From Agroathelia rolfsii (lineage: Eukaryota; Basidiomycota; Agaricomycetes; Amylocorticiales; Amylocorticiaceae), in NCBI GenBank assembly GCA_018343915.1, contig JABRWF010000001.1:3224001-3288000 (forward strand): a DNA stretch of 64,000 nucleotides. The letters run 5' to 3'. This document shows, one piece after another, positions 24,909 through 35,200 of the stretch (its first letter is position 1; the number at the start of each line of letters is the position of its first letter). A model generated the notes under the pieces. The model was not told where the DNA came from, ran no database searches, and was given only the letters and a program-made list of their open reading frames with translations. The translations under genes were made by a program, and so were the position numbers.

Positions 24909-25696
24909 ATGCCTCACGAGTTGAAGCTTAATACTGCATCCCCTAAACAACATCCGAAAATCAGGGAAAATTCTTTGTGTTGAACAAACTATATAGCTTT
25001 CGACGCATCCCCTCTTTTATCTTGCATACACTCTCTATTTTTTCTTATGAGATAGAATACTATATATCTCTTACGTCTTGTACATCTGTCACAAGATGTT
25101 ATTTCAGGTGATATTGATATTACCTATACAGTACATGTGTACATCCCACTCGTCGACCGGGTGGATTCGGTTTCGCCCGTTGATCGAGTGAAATGCAATG
25201 GATTTTCTGCTAGTTCCAAATATCTCACTGTGTGATACCGTATGTTTGAGATAAGTAGATGAACAGGTCTCGCATGTAACTAGGTTCAAAGCTAGTAATA
25301 TACTGTCGAGAAATCTGTGGTCATAGACGCATATCGATTGTCACCAATATGGATCCAGCTAGAATAAAATGTAACTTGTTTTTCGTATGACTATTGGATT
25401 GGATTAATACATCAGCAGTGCGTTTGGACTTGCCTTAATTGTAAGCACCATCATAATATCAACATCAGTGGCTACATGCATTTGTACTAGTCAATTATAG
25501 TCAAATTGCGGTCGATGCAAGTGGTGACCGCGAAAAGCGCGCCGGGCCGCCACTTGACCGGATCACGCCCACGCTCTGTCTTGAGCGCGGCGCGCGACTC
25601 GGAACCGGAACACCATCATCTTACTGTGAATTGTGTATTCAACAAGCGGAAAACACTCAAGACAATCCACGAGCACTGTAGACCTTTGCCCCATGA
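24909..25696. other. Intergenic between endoglucanase and GPI2
   Basis: Nearly 800 bases. It holds an imperfect inverted repeat at 25147-25190 (CACTCG...CGAGTG) and a GC-rich island at 25506-25610 containing nested inverted repeats. No gene is supported; the open frame at 25506-25877 overlaps the first GPI2 exon out of frame. Confidence 0.5.
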
Positions 25697-26953
25697 ATGT
25701 CATCTAGTGAACAATGGCAGAAAATCCTATGGAAGGAACAACCATATCCGGATAACTACATCCCACCTCACGCATTTCTATCTTCACTCCGCCGCAATCG
25801 TATGTCTCGTGCAGCATGTCCTTAGGCTGGGCACTCAATGGTCGACACGAATACACCCTGATCATACTCGTCTTTAGCCAATTTCAAGCCCTATACATAT
25901 TGGCCACTCGTGTTTGCTTCGCTGCCCGTTGCCCAGCAACTGGCAGTCAATTTTATCTTCCTGGCTGTGTTTGTACGTGTTCACACCGACCTACTTGACC
26001 CTCGTGTACTTGTGTGGGTATCAATCGGGTGCTTCCTGGTCGGATATGGCATCTGGGAGACATTTTACTGGGGCGTCCACGGTGGACCACCTCGTGTTGC
26101 GCGTAGTGCGTTATATATTCCTTTTTCATCAAGTGCGTCTACGAGCCATAGTTGACCGAACAATCAAATTTCAGTGACCAAGGCCATCAAATCTTCGATC
26201 CTCGTATTTCTAACATTGTTGGCGCTCTCCCCTGTGCTTCGAACGCTGACAGCAGCCACGTCGTCAGACTCCATCTGGGCGCTTTCAGCGTGCTTGTTCA
26301 TCCTCCACATACTATTAGGGGACTATACGCCGGCATTCATCGGTAATAAACGTGGAGAACGGTAGGCAATTTTGCTCTGTTCTCACTCTTGATTCCCCCC
26401 CCCCCCTGAGCTGTCACTTACTTGTCACCAAGGCTCATATCAGTTCTGTCCATGAACGCCGCTATATCGGCCTCTGTGGTGCTCGCCTCGCGATTACAGA
26501 GCGATTTGGCAGTGTTTGGGTTGACTCTATATGCTGTCCAGGCCTTTGCCCTGTTCCCTATTCTTCGTCGGCGGATCCAGGTTTGTTTTGTTATTTTTCA
26601 TTTCATCCGGAATGCATGAAATCTTATTGCGAATGTCAACTATTCTCCTCCTTATACTCTGTCAGACTGTTCATGTTTCTCTGCAAATTTTATTAACCGT
26701 ACTACTGTACTCTACATGCATATGCATGACAGCATCACTCTCGACAACGGTCAGCTACCTGTACATGGCTATTCTCTCGGCCATAATCTTCGTCGCTCCC
26801 GGGGTCCTGTTGTGGGCTCAGCGCTATAAAAAGTACGTAACCACGACCAACACACGTGTAAATGAAATTGTTTGTTCATCATTGGTTCTGGAATATCTCC
26901 ACTACAGTGAAATCAGAGGCCCTTGGGATGTCGCTGTTCCCAAAGTTAATTAA
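25697..26953 (+). CDS. GPI2: GPI-GlcNAc transferase subunit Gpi2 (PIG-C)
   Basis: Multi-pass ER membrane subunit of the complex that adds GlcNAc to phosphatidylinositol in the first step of GPI-anchor synthesis. I assembled it from six exons. Exon 1 (25697-25799) encodes WQKILWKEQPYPDNYIPP, a PIG-C signature; intron 25800-25877 leads to NPNFKPYTYWPLVFASLP. Further exons give ALTKAIKSSILVFL, the block SVLSMNAAISASVVLASRL with FGLTLYAVQAFALFPILRR, then TVHVSLQILLTVLLY. The last exon gives NEIRGPWDVAVPKVN, the conserved C-terminus, with TAA at 26951. The third intron contains C12 at 26395. Start at 25697 is inferred from the reading frame into the signature block. Confidence 0.92.
26395..26406. 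repeat. C12 homopolymer in a GPI2 intron
   Basis: Twelve consecutive C on the plus strand within a GPI2 intron. As in the CHD gene, the C-run lies on the transcript strand. Confidence 0.85.
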
Positions 26954-28426
26954 TGTTCCGTACTCCTTCGATCCATATGGTGGTAGTACACAGAAAGAGA
27001 GAGAGCAAGCAGAAAGGGAAATGCGTGCACTCCTGCTGACGATGGTGTGCTATTGGACGAGGCAGCGTTCGATCATCAAATCATAACTGCTTATATTCAT
27101 GCTGAGCCTTCTTTCCTAGTCTACTTATTCATCATCGAGTGACAGGATTGATGCAACTAGCAAAGTCCGTGTTCAGTCGATGCATCGCTGCAATCCCAGC
27201 ATGCGGATTCAATGTTGCTCGCCGGACCGCGAACATGATGATCATCCTGCCCGCCTAGTGCAGACATCGGTAGTGCCTTGGGATATGGATATGTTGAAGT
27301 CTTGTATCGTTGGCCCGTACTCCGTCGTAATGGTTCCAGACTCGGGACCAGCGCGCCCCTCTGACGTAATAATGGCAGTGAAGGATGTATCTAATTGACA
27401 TCAACGCTAACTCGACTTTACATCTATCTATCCTTCTTTACGCTACACTCTTTATGCGCTGTGGAATGGAAGCGACGAATCGTCCATGGCTATCAGATCT
27501 TTACTAGAAAGAAGAATTTTCTCATTCTTTTTCCCCTTTATCTTCTTTTTGACTAGGTTGCACGCGCCAAGCTACAAGATTAACCGCCGCGAACGCACGC
27601 GCCATGTGTCTATGAAAAGCATATAGTGGTTGATGAACATCTTGGAACGTTGTAACTTTGACAGGAGTATGTTCATCCACACTGACGGCGTTGCGCCGCG
27701 CCTAGTTTGTGTGATGTGCATGTCCTACGCGCGCGGTCTATCTACACCATTAAGATAGTGAGGCAGCGTTGACATTCTTCCGGCCATTGCGTGAAGCTCA
27801 GCCGGCTTGAACTGTGCATGCCTCTCTCTCTCTCTCTCCCTGTCAGCTTTGCTTTCGGTCTATACTTGCCCTTCATTTTCAAGGCATAACCAAAAAAGGG
27901 CATTGTATTTCTTTGCAAATGACCTGATTATCGCGATTCGCGATCCCTTCACTGGTCCGCTCTTGCCAGACCAAAACTGATGACTCGATTCCCTCCGCCG
28001 TGACACGGTAAGCGGAGGATTTGTGATCCCGGCTTACTTCCGACCCTCTCGCCGTAAGTTGTTGTTCATCATCATCGCCATCATCACCATCATCATCATG
28101 CATCGTCATCACTATCCCATATTTGGGGCCTCCTTCTCGAATCTTTTTTCCAGACGCTGCCGCCGAGCGGCCGAGGGAGGGGGGGGGGGGCGGCGTCAGA
28201 AAGAACAGAAAAGTATATGGAAAGAAGGGGAAAGAGCGCGCCCTAGAGGTGGTGTCATAATGACGACGACGATGGCTCAGAGAGGGTAGCCATGTGTACT
28301 TACAGAGAGCTCATATAAGAAGAAATACAAATAATCAATGCTTTTTCTTTTTTTAAATACTGCAATCAACCCGTCTGTTCCTCGCGGTTCTTTCTCTTCT
28401 TGTCTGCCCTGCCTGCAAGCATCCAT

Positions 28427-28451
28427 GCACATGCACATGCACATGCACATG
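28427..28451. repeat. ATGCAC hexanucleotide repeat (4 units)
   Basis: Four tandem copies of ATGCAC followed by ATG in intergenic sequence. Confidence 0.8.
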
Positions 28452-28901
28452 ACAGGTTGATATAATATTCACCCCCACTGGCACTCAGACCAGAAGACTC
28501 CTCGCCGGAATGGGCCGCCTTGTATGCGGGTCATTCAATTTTAGACTCAGTCCTGATTCGGAGATGAAGATGATCATTGCACCACTACTAATAGTAAGAC
28601 GGAACTAGCCTACATGTATTGCTTGGTATACAGTACCTATACTATACTCTTTACGGTTGATAGGGGAGAGTCTGGGGTCGAAGAGACCCTGCCGATTAGA
28701 AGTATCATGATCATCTATGAAGGCGCCGTAGAGGAACAAGGAGATCCGGGGCGGAGGGACGCGTGATCCATCATCAAACCGTCGAACACGATCAGCTGAC
28801 CCGACCCCATCCTAAAAAGAAATCTTCTCTCAGCTGCAGTGCGCTGATTTGTTTGTGGTGCCGCTGATGCGCGTGTGTGTGTGCGGCTGGGCTTTGCCAT
28901 G

Positions 28902-28903
<2 letters not shown>

Positions 28904-28934
<31 letters not shown>

Positions 28935-28936
28935 TT
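28904..28936. repeat. TCTT tetranucleotide microsatellite
   Basis: About eight tandem TCTT units ending in a T-rich tail, within the gene-free stretch. Confidence 0.85.
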
Positions 28937-29441
28937 CCTCTCTCCGAGTCATAGGCCGACATGCCAAGCCAAATGGGGCACTTTCTGTGCCCGGGGATAG
29001 ATGTGAGGAAAGGAAGAGTTGAAGGATGGGAGGATATCACAAGTCCCTCCCCCCCCCCCATTTTCCTTGCGCCCCATCGTCCCTGCCCCAGGTTTTTTCT
29101 TTTTTTGTCTTCTTGTTCATTTCGTCGGTTTCCCCCTTGCCCATTTGATATGTGACGGCCGGTGCTGCCAGAGCGTCGTATTTCGTAAATGAAACGCTAA
29201 ATAAGGTATAAGAAGCTAGGAAGGAAGAGGAAGACACACAAGAAAAAGGAAAGGAAACCGGGGCCGGTTCGAGTTATGAATGCCAGCCCGAGTGCTGGTG
29301 GTGGTGCTGGTACTGGTGGTGGGGCAAGTCAAAATGCAAATCAATATCATTGGTCAAATGCAGCAGGTCAATAGATAGTATTACAAGCAAAAAAAAATTG
29401 CGACGATGGTAATAGGATGAGTCTGAGGATAACAGCCGATA

Positions 29442-29455
29442 GGGGGGGGGGGGGG
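29442..29455. repeat. G14 homopolymer
   Basis: Fourteen consecutive G in the interval downstream of the bZIP gene. Confidence 0.85.
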
Positions 29456-29994
29456 AAGAGATAACGACAACAATATGTGACAAGGGAAATTCCGGTACAG
29501 ACAATAATGATGACAGCGATGATAGTGGTGAGAGTACGAGAGTGAGAAACAGAAAGACTTTAATCAAGACAACAAGAGTTACCAACACGGGCACACAACA
29601 GTGAATGAAATACAACAGAGAGGAGAGGAAAAAGGGAATAAGGCCTGGACGTGAATCAAGAAAGAATAGGGCGGCAGGATCTGTAACTTTTTGGAAGAAA
29701 AAGAAAAGATGTTATAAGCTTGCCTAGGGTTCATGTGGTACATATAAAAAAGGAAAAAATGTGCATCATGGGATTGATTGAAAAATGTGCGTGCAAAGTC
29801 ATGGGGTCTCTCAGTCGACCGGACGACAACGATGATGAGTTAGGAAGGAAAGGCACTTTTTTGATTTTTTGTGTTTACTCTTTTGCTGTTGTGGGCTATA
29901 AGATCATGATCATAGAGGCTGTTTTGCGCTTTTGTGTTGCGTGAGTGCGTTGTGCCGTAGGCAGGGGCATCTATCCATCTTGCCGAGTAAAAGC

Positions 29995-31593
29995 TTAATC
30001 TTCTTCTTCGCTCAAGCGACGCTTCTTAGCAGGAGGCGGCGTTCCACTAGCAGAGAGGCCCATGGAGATCCCTCGGTCTTTTAGCGTATCTGCTGCGACG
30101 CGAGAGGCGCTGTCGGACTTTTTGCGTGCACGTGTACGGCGCAGGGCCCCAAACGACTGCGCCTTAATAACGGCGAGCGAGCTAGAGCTTTGCAGCATTT
30201 CCGGCGAAGCCGAACGGCTCTCGATGCCATGTGAGGGGCTTCCCACGACGGGCGGCTGCAGCAATGGAGGCGAGCCACGCTCGCTACCACTCGTGCCGTG
30301 ACGGTCGGATCCATCTACTGCTGTCGTCGGCGTATTTGTCGTCGTCGCTAGTAGGTTCGACAGGGGCATTGGTTGAGGGATGCTGCCATCGCCTAGGGCC
30401 GTTCTACGGGCGCCAAGACGGTGGCGCACAGCATCACTGCCAGGGCCTGCCCCCGTGACGGAGACATCGGCCCCAGTCGCCGCAAGGGATGGACGACCAT
30501 ACGGATAGTCCGGCCTATCCCGGTTTGCAGAGGCTTCGTAGCCATAGGAATACAGTGGAGGTGTAGAAGAAGATGGGGAGGAGCGTGTGGTGTCAGTGGC
30601 GTATACGAACGGAGCAGCAGCGGCAGCTGCGTCCAGTGATGTGATGGGTACTTTGCGATCTTCTGTTGCGAAGGTGGTGGCATATGCCAATTCGGAGCCC
30701 GCTTGTGTCGGGCTGACACCGTCCGTGGTCGATGCATTCACGATGGGCGACCAATGATGGGGACGGCTCGATGAGGGCATGGTGTACGAATACGAATTGT
30801 ATTTGACAGCTGTTGCGGAGTCGATGTTGGATGGTGCCTCGTCGCTGGAGGCGCTGTAAGTCGATGGCGCGTATTCAGAAGCTGCGGCGTATGATGGCCT
30901 CGAAGATGAGGTAGGATCGGTAGCAACTGTCAAGCCATTGCTGTTGCCGCCGCCATAGTGGGTTCCGGATCGGGTAAGAACCGGGCTCGCGTTGTTGAGA
31001 TGCGCTGGGGCATAGTGGGTTGGAGAAACGGGAGGCGGGGGCAGGACGCTGTCATCGCCATGCTTGCGATTTTGAACAAAAGTGCGCCAGAACTCTTCAC
31101 GTTCTCTGGCCTGGAGACGGACGGTGTCACTGTCGCGCTTGGCGCGGTCGGCCTTCTGGAGTGCTTCACGGACGGATGCCTGAAGTTGGACGACGACGAC
31201 TTCGAGACTGCTTACTGTTAAATGACAAGGCACAAGCCAAGGAAGGATGATTATGAGCATATAGATATATATATATATATGTAAGCCAACAGGAGACAGA
31301 GAGAGAGCAGCTAGTAGCGCACCAGTCTCTTCAAGAGTAGCAATGTAGTTTGCACGGCGGGCACGGAAGGCAGCCTGTGCATCAGCGTTTTTCTTTTTCC
31401 TGACTGCGACATCAGCGATTCTGGTAGCAGACATGTCAGAGTCGCGGCGGTGGTGTGAGAGGGCCAGAGGGGAGCTGATATCTGCTGGCATGGAGGATGG
31501 GGATAGCGGTGGTATATAGCCACAGGCAAAGGCCAGAGGCGGGAATAAGGAAGAAGAAGAAGACAGAGCGAGAGAGGGCTGTGGATCAAGCAC
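29995..31593 (-). CDS. bZIP transcription factor
   Basis: A nuclear DNA-binding regulator of about 500 residues. The basic region is KKKNADAQAAFRARRANYI, fitting the N-x7-R pattern of bZIP domains, and is followed by a leucine zipper starting IATLEETVSSLEVVVVQLQ. The zipper is continuous only after removing the intron 31215-31322 (108 nt, containing a TA repeat). That intron has no stop in frame, so an unspliced reading adds 36 residues and breaks the heptads. The rest is a long Ser/Pro/Ala-rich region with short aromatic patches, then a basic nuclear-localisation-like tail (ARKKSD, PPAKKRRLSEEED) before TAA at 29995. The first ATG is at 31593; a later one at 31491 (MPADISSPLAL) is also possible. 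Target genes cannot be inferred. Confidence 0.88.
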   Translation of the reverse strand: MLDPQPSLALSSSSSLFPPLAFACGYIPPLSPSSMPADISSPLALSHHRRDSDMSATRIADVAVRKKKNADAQAAFRARRANYIATLEETGALLAALSLSPVGLHIYIYIYMLIIILPWLVPCHLTVSSLEVVVVQLQASVREALQKADRAKRDSDTVRLQAREREEFWRTFVQNRKHGDDSVLPPPPVSPTHYAPAHLNNASPVLTRSGTHYGGGNSNGLTVATDPTSSSRPSYAAASEYAPSTYSASSDEAPSNIDSATAVKYNSYSYTMPSSSRPHHWSPIVNASTTDGVSPTQAGSELAYATTFATEDRKVPITSLDAAAAAAPFVYATDTTRSSPSSSTPPLYSYGYEASANRDRPDYPYGRPSLAATGADVSVTGAGPGSDAVRHRLGARRTALGDGSIPQPMPLSNLLATTTNTPTTAVDGSDRHGTSGSERGSPPLLQPPVVGSPSHGIESRSASPEMLQSSSSLAVIKAQSFGALRRTRARKKSDSASRVAADTLKDRGISMGLSASGTPPPAKKRRLSEEED

Positions 31594-32258
31594 TGTGGGG
31601 AGGCTCTATAAAGAAACCAAGCAGGCAATAAGAATTGGCTATTGGCCATTGGCCAGGGCACGATGCCCGTTCTGTCCGCGGCTGATATCAAGTCCAATCC
31701 AAAATATCAATATGTGTTTGCATGCCATTGCCAGTCGGCCCCTTGTTGTTGTCTTGTGTCTAACACACCTCGCCCATGTCGCACGCCCATGCAGATCAGC
31801 ACAAGCTCCCCTTCATCCTTGCTGGCTTTGCAATTATGAACCGGTTCATATTATTTCAACGTCTTCCTTCGGACTTGCCACCCATCAAGTCCGACGACGC
31901 GTAGCCGTGAAATCTAGTCGCTTTTTTTTTTTTTTTTTTTTTTTTTTTTTCTCTCTCTCTCTCTTCCTGCCTCGAGCCCTGCCTGTCTGCACTCGTGGCA
32001 CCAGTCGCCGGCCACGCCTTTACATGTGTCCCTACTAACCGATGATGCATCATGGCTCCCCATAGAATTCCCTGCTTTCTTTTTCTTTTTTCTTTTTTTT
32101 TTTTTAATTGTCCTATCCATCGCTGCTAGTTTAGTCTATCTGTCTGTAGTGCACAATATACATGTACATTACTAAATGGTACGACATATATACATCTCAA
32201 AGACTTGCACTAGCGAGGCACACAACAAACAAGCATTGTCGAGTCAACAAAATGAATT
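31594..32258. promoter_or_regulatory. bZIP promoter and APC4 3' flank with pyrimidine tracts
   Basis: About 665 bases. A T29 run at 31922-31950 is followed by a CT repeat, and more T-rich tracts lie at 32075-32105. A TATA-like element (CTATAAA, plus strand) near 31609 faces the wrong way for the minus-strand gene. Confidence 0.5.
31922..31950. repeat. T29 homopolymer followed by CT repeat
   Basis: Twenty-nine T then about seven CT units upstream of the minus-strand bZIP start. Confidence 0.9.
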
Positions 32259-35200
32259 CTATTCCGATGCCGCTTCCTCGTCTTCTTCGGCCCCCTCTTC
32301 GTCCTCTGCATCATCTTCATCATCATCATCCTCGTCCCCTTCGAGATCCAGCATCTCGAGCCCTGTGCCGTCCCCATCCAGTGCAACGGCCACTCTACGC
32401 CCCACGCGTCCGTTCACGGCAAGTGCAACGTTGGCGTTTGTGATGCTGGGCAAGGCACGGCTCCGTCGGATTTGAATAGGCGCCGCCAAAACCTGTTGCA
32501 TGGGTATGAAGTATGTGTGCGACAGAACGAATAATTCAAACAAAAAGCGCGCATGTAAACAAAGCGGCACGTGTCAAACAAATGATCCATGCGAAGAAGA
32601 TATTCAAATGTCAATGATAAGTCAGTTCGTTCCCCCCAAGCGTCACCGTATACAAACACGGCGTTTGCAGTTATCCGCAACCGAACACACGGGAGGGCAA
32701 TAAAGAAAAAGAAGAAGAAGAAGAAGGACGGGTAAGAAGACCATGACGGACAACGAGGCAATGTGTAGTGCAAGACAAGATCGGTTCATTCAATGTATTT
32801 TTTCACGATTTTTTGTTAATAGGGAAGCTCTAGTTAGCCTTTCTTGCCCTTCATAATAAATGGGGGTAATAGAAAACGAGAGAGGGCACTCACGTGTCCG
32901 GCGCGCCACTCCTGGAAAGCTGCCGCCGCCAGGTGTTCACGACTGGAGCCGCTTGTATCGCTGAGAAGCTCTTGATAGCGCGCGTCGTGGTAGCTCGCCG
33001 TCGCTACGACTGTACTGCCTGCAAAAAGAAGTCAGCCGTGAGGATCATGCTCCGTAGTGGGCCAATATTGAGTGGAGAGAGGGGGAGAAAAGAAAAAAAG
33101 AAAAAGAAAACCAAACAGCATGGATCATCATTCAAAGAACACACACTCACGTTCGCCGCCTGTCTCATAGACGAGCACAAGCGTTTCATCATCGAAGAAA
33201 TCAAACTGCTGCACGCTGCCTCCTGTGTTGGTGCTGCTGCTGCCAGCTGCCGTGGCAGAACTACAATCGATCATAGCCACGCTTGACGTCTGTTGGGCTG
33301 GTGCGTCCCTGCCATACGGTTGCCTGATCATACATACTGCAAAAGAAGTCCAGTGAAAATAAATAAAATAAACAAAATGAGGCGCCCTAATTTGTTATAC
33401 AACCACCACCAAAGGACGTGGTGATGAACTTTGCGCGGATGACCAGACGACGCCACTCACGCATGAAATTAAACTCCTTCGAAAACATAGCCAAGTATTG
33501 ATATGAGCCTCCCTGCGGTCAATAATTATGCATACGCCCACAGACGCATTGTCGTATTCATGAATAGCTTGTCGCGCAAAACACACAGAGGAGTGCACAC
33601 ACTGACATCCGAAACTATGACCCGGTCTCGCGTTAACAGATTATGGTCCAGGTTCGGTAGCTTTTGCTCCGCGGAAGCGAGCCCTGACTTCGGACCTAAG
33701 GGATAGGCGATCACGGCTGATCGGCCCACTGCTCCAGACGCGCGGAACAGGACGCGTTGACAACGCGTGGCGAGCTCTTGGGTGAGCGCATCAAGATTCC
33801 GGTCCAAGTGGGACAGGTCCTTTCGATGGGTGTCCTGAAAAAGCGGAGATGATTTTGATCAGGATCAAGAGAAGCAAAGAGCAATGCAATAGCAAACAGC
33901 AGCTATTGTTGACAGCATGATGATGGCTGCTGGGGTCGCTGCACAACGTGGAGGGGTAAACTTGCTGGTTGCCATTGCTGCGGTCGTCATTCCCCCCTCC
34001 ACTGTCTCCACTAGTCTCCTCTGCCCCACTCTGTCTCCACCTCCGTCACAACCCTCCTGTTTACATCCGGATGGGACGGAAAGGCAGAGGAAAAATATAA
34101 ACAAAGAAAGGAACAAACAGGGCAAGAAATGCATATATATATATAAGATGAAATGATACGTACTCCTTGCCACTCGAGGAATTTCTTGTCATGAATTGCA
34201 GTATGGCAACTGGCTAATGCTTTATGAAGACCGTAATCGTCGCTCGGGACGCCGAGATCCTGGGGCGTGAACCGCGGGACCGGTCCCATAAACCATTTGT
34301 CGATTGAGCTGACCATGAGGCCCGACATGATGTAGTTGTTTACCTCGAGGATGTCATGCTCGACGGCGGGGCGCGTACCAGTGCTACTCGGACTAAGCAC
34401 GGCAACCTCTTGCCTCGTACTATCAGCGAAAAAGAAAACCCACAAAAAGAAGTAGAGAACACAGCAAATATCGAATGAAATTATTATAATAAAACGGGAG
34501 AAGGTTAAATCAAATTATAATATTGACCACATGGGTTCCAGCATAGGAAAAAAAAAGGGGGAGCCAACCGCAGACGGACGGATGGCATCAAACAGGAAGG
34601 AACAAATAAAAGACTAAAAAGGACGTACCGAACCGGAGCCATTCAATAAATTCTGTGAATTTTGCCAGCTCCCTACGACAAAATGCCGCTAGCCAGGCTG
34701 AAATCACGATCGCCCTCGCTGCCAGGTCAAGGCAATGCGTGATCTCCGTTTTTTCCAGCTTAAAGTCCCCGAAGTTTGGTCTGAGAAGGAAAAAGAAAAA
34801 GGAAATGAGGAAGAAGGAGAGGAAACCGATCATGAGATATGAAAAAACGCGCAGACAATGAGGAGAGTGGAATACGAATTTACTCGTCTGACATGCCCTG
34901 CAGTTCTTCTAGGATCAAATGAAGGCGTTGAAAGGCCGGCGCAAGTCTCGTCTCGGACAAGTCGCGCATCTTCCCGAGCGCGTCTGAGACGGTGGTCTCC
35001 CATTTGTCGATCCCCTTTGAGTTTGTTACGGTAGGAATAAACAAACATAAGTTTTTTCGACATTTTGCGTAAAAAGAAAGACAAAGAAAGCATGATGTCA
35101 TACCCTTTCACTCATGTTATCGCCGCTTCCAAGATAGTCAAGAAGTGATTCGGAACCCCTGCCTGTTATCAGAAGGGTAGTGAGATCTAGGATAGAGTTT

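Larger units (their letters stand above)
26954..29994. other. 3-kb region without a supported gene, rich in simple repeats
   Basis: By far the longest gene-free stretch in the window. It holds CT repeats near 27820, CAT-type triplets near 28063-28104, G12 at 28179, four ATGCAC units near 28427, a TCTT tract at 28904-28936, C11 at 29049 and G14 at 29442. Several short open frames exist, but all are low-complexity translations. It may contain a long 3' UTR of the minus-strand bZIP gene and the 3' flank of GPI2, or a non-coding RNA that sequence alone cannot show. Confidence 0.5.

Noticed and set aside
25506..25877. 123-residue open frame before GPI2
   Set aside because: Overlaps the first GPI2 exon in another frame, where PIG-C motifs are clear.
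28023..28289. Ile/His-rich open frame over CAT repeats
   Set aside because: Made by translation of triplet repeats and a G-run; not gene-like.
29255..29275. GGTTCGAG resembling a tRNA B-box
   Set aside because: No matching A-box or cloverleaf can be drawn around it.
29274..29615. 113-residue minus-strand open frame with many Leu/Ser/His
   Set aside because: Low-complexity translation of simple repeats, no start context or motif; more likely UTR or spacer.
30062..30301. Plus-strand open frames over the bZIP gene
   Set aside because: These are shadow frames of the Ser/Ala-rich minus-strand coding sequence.
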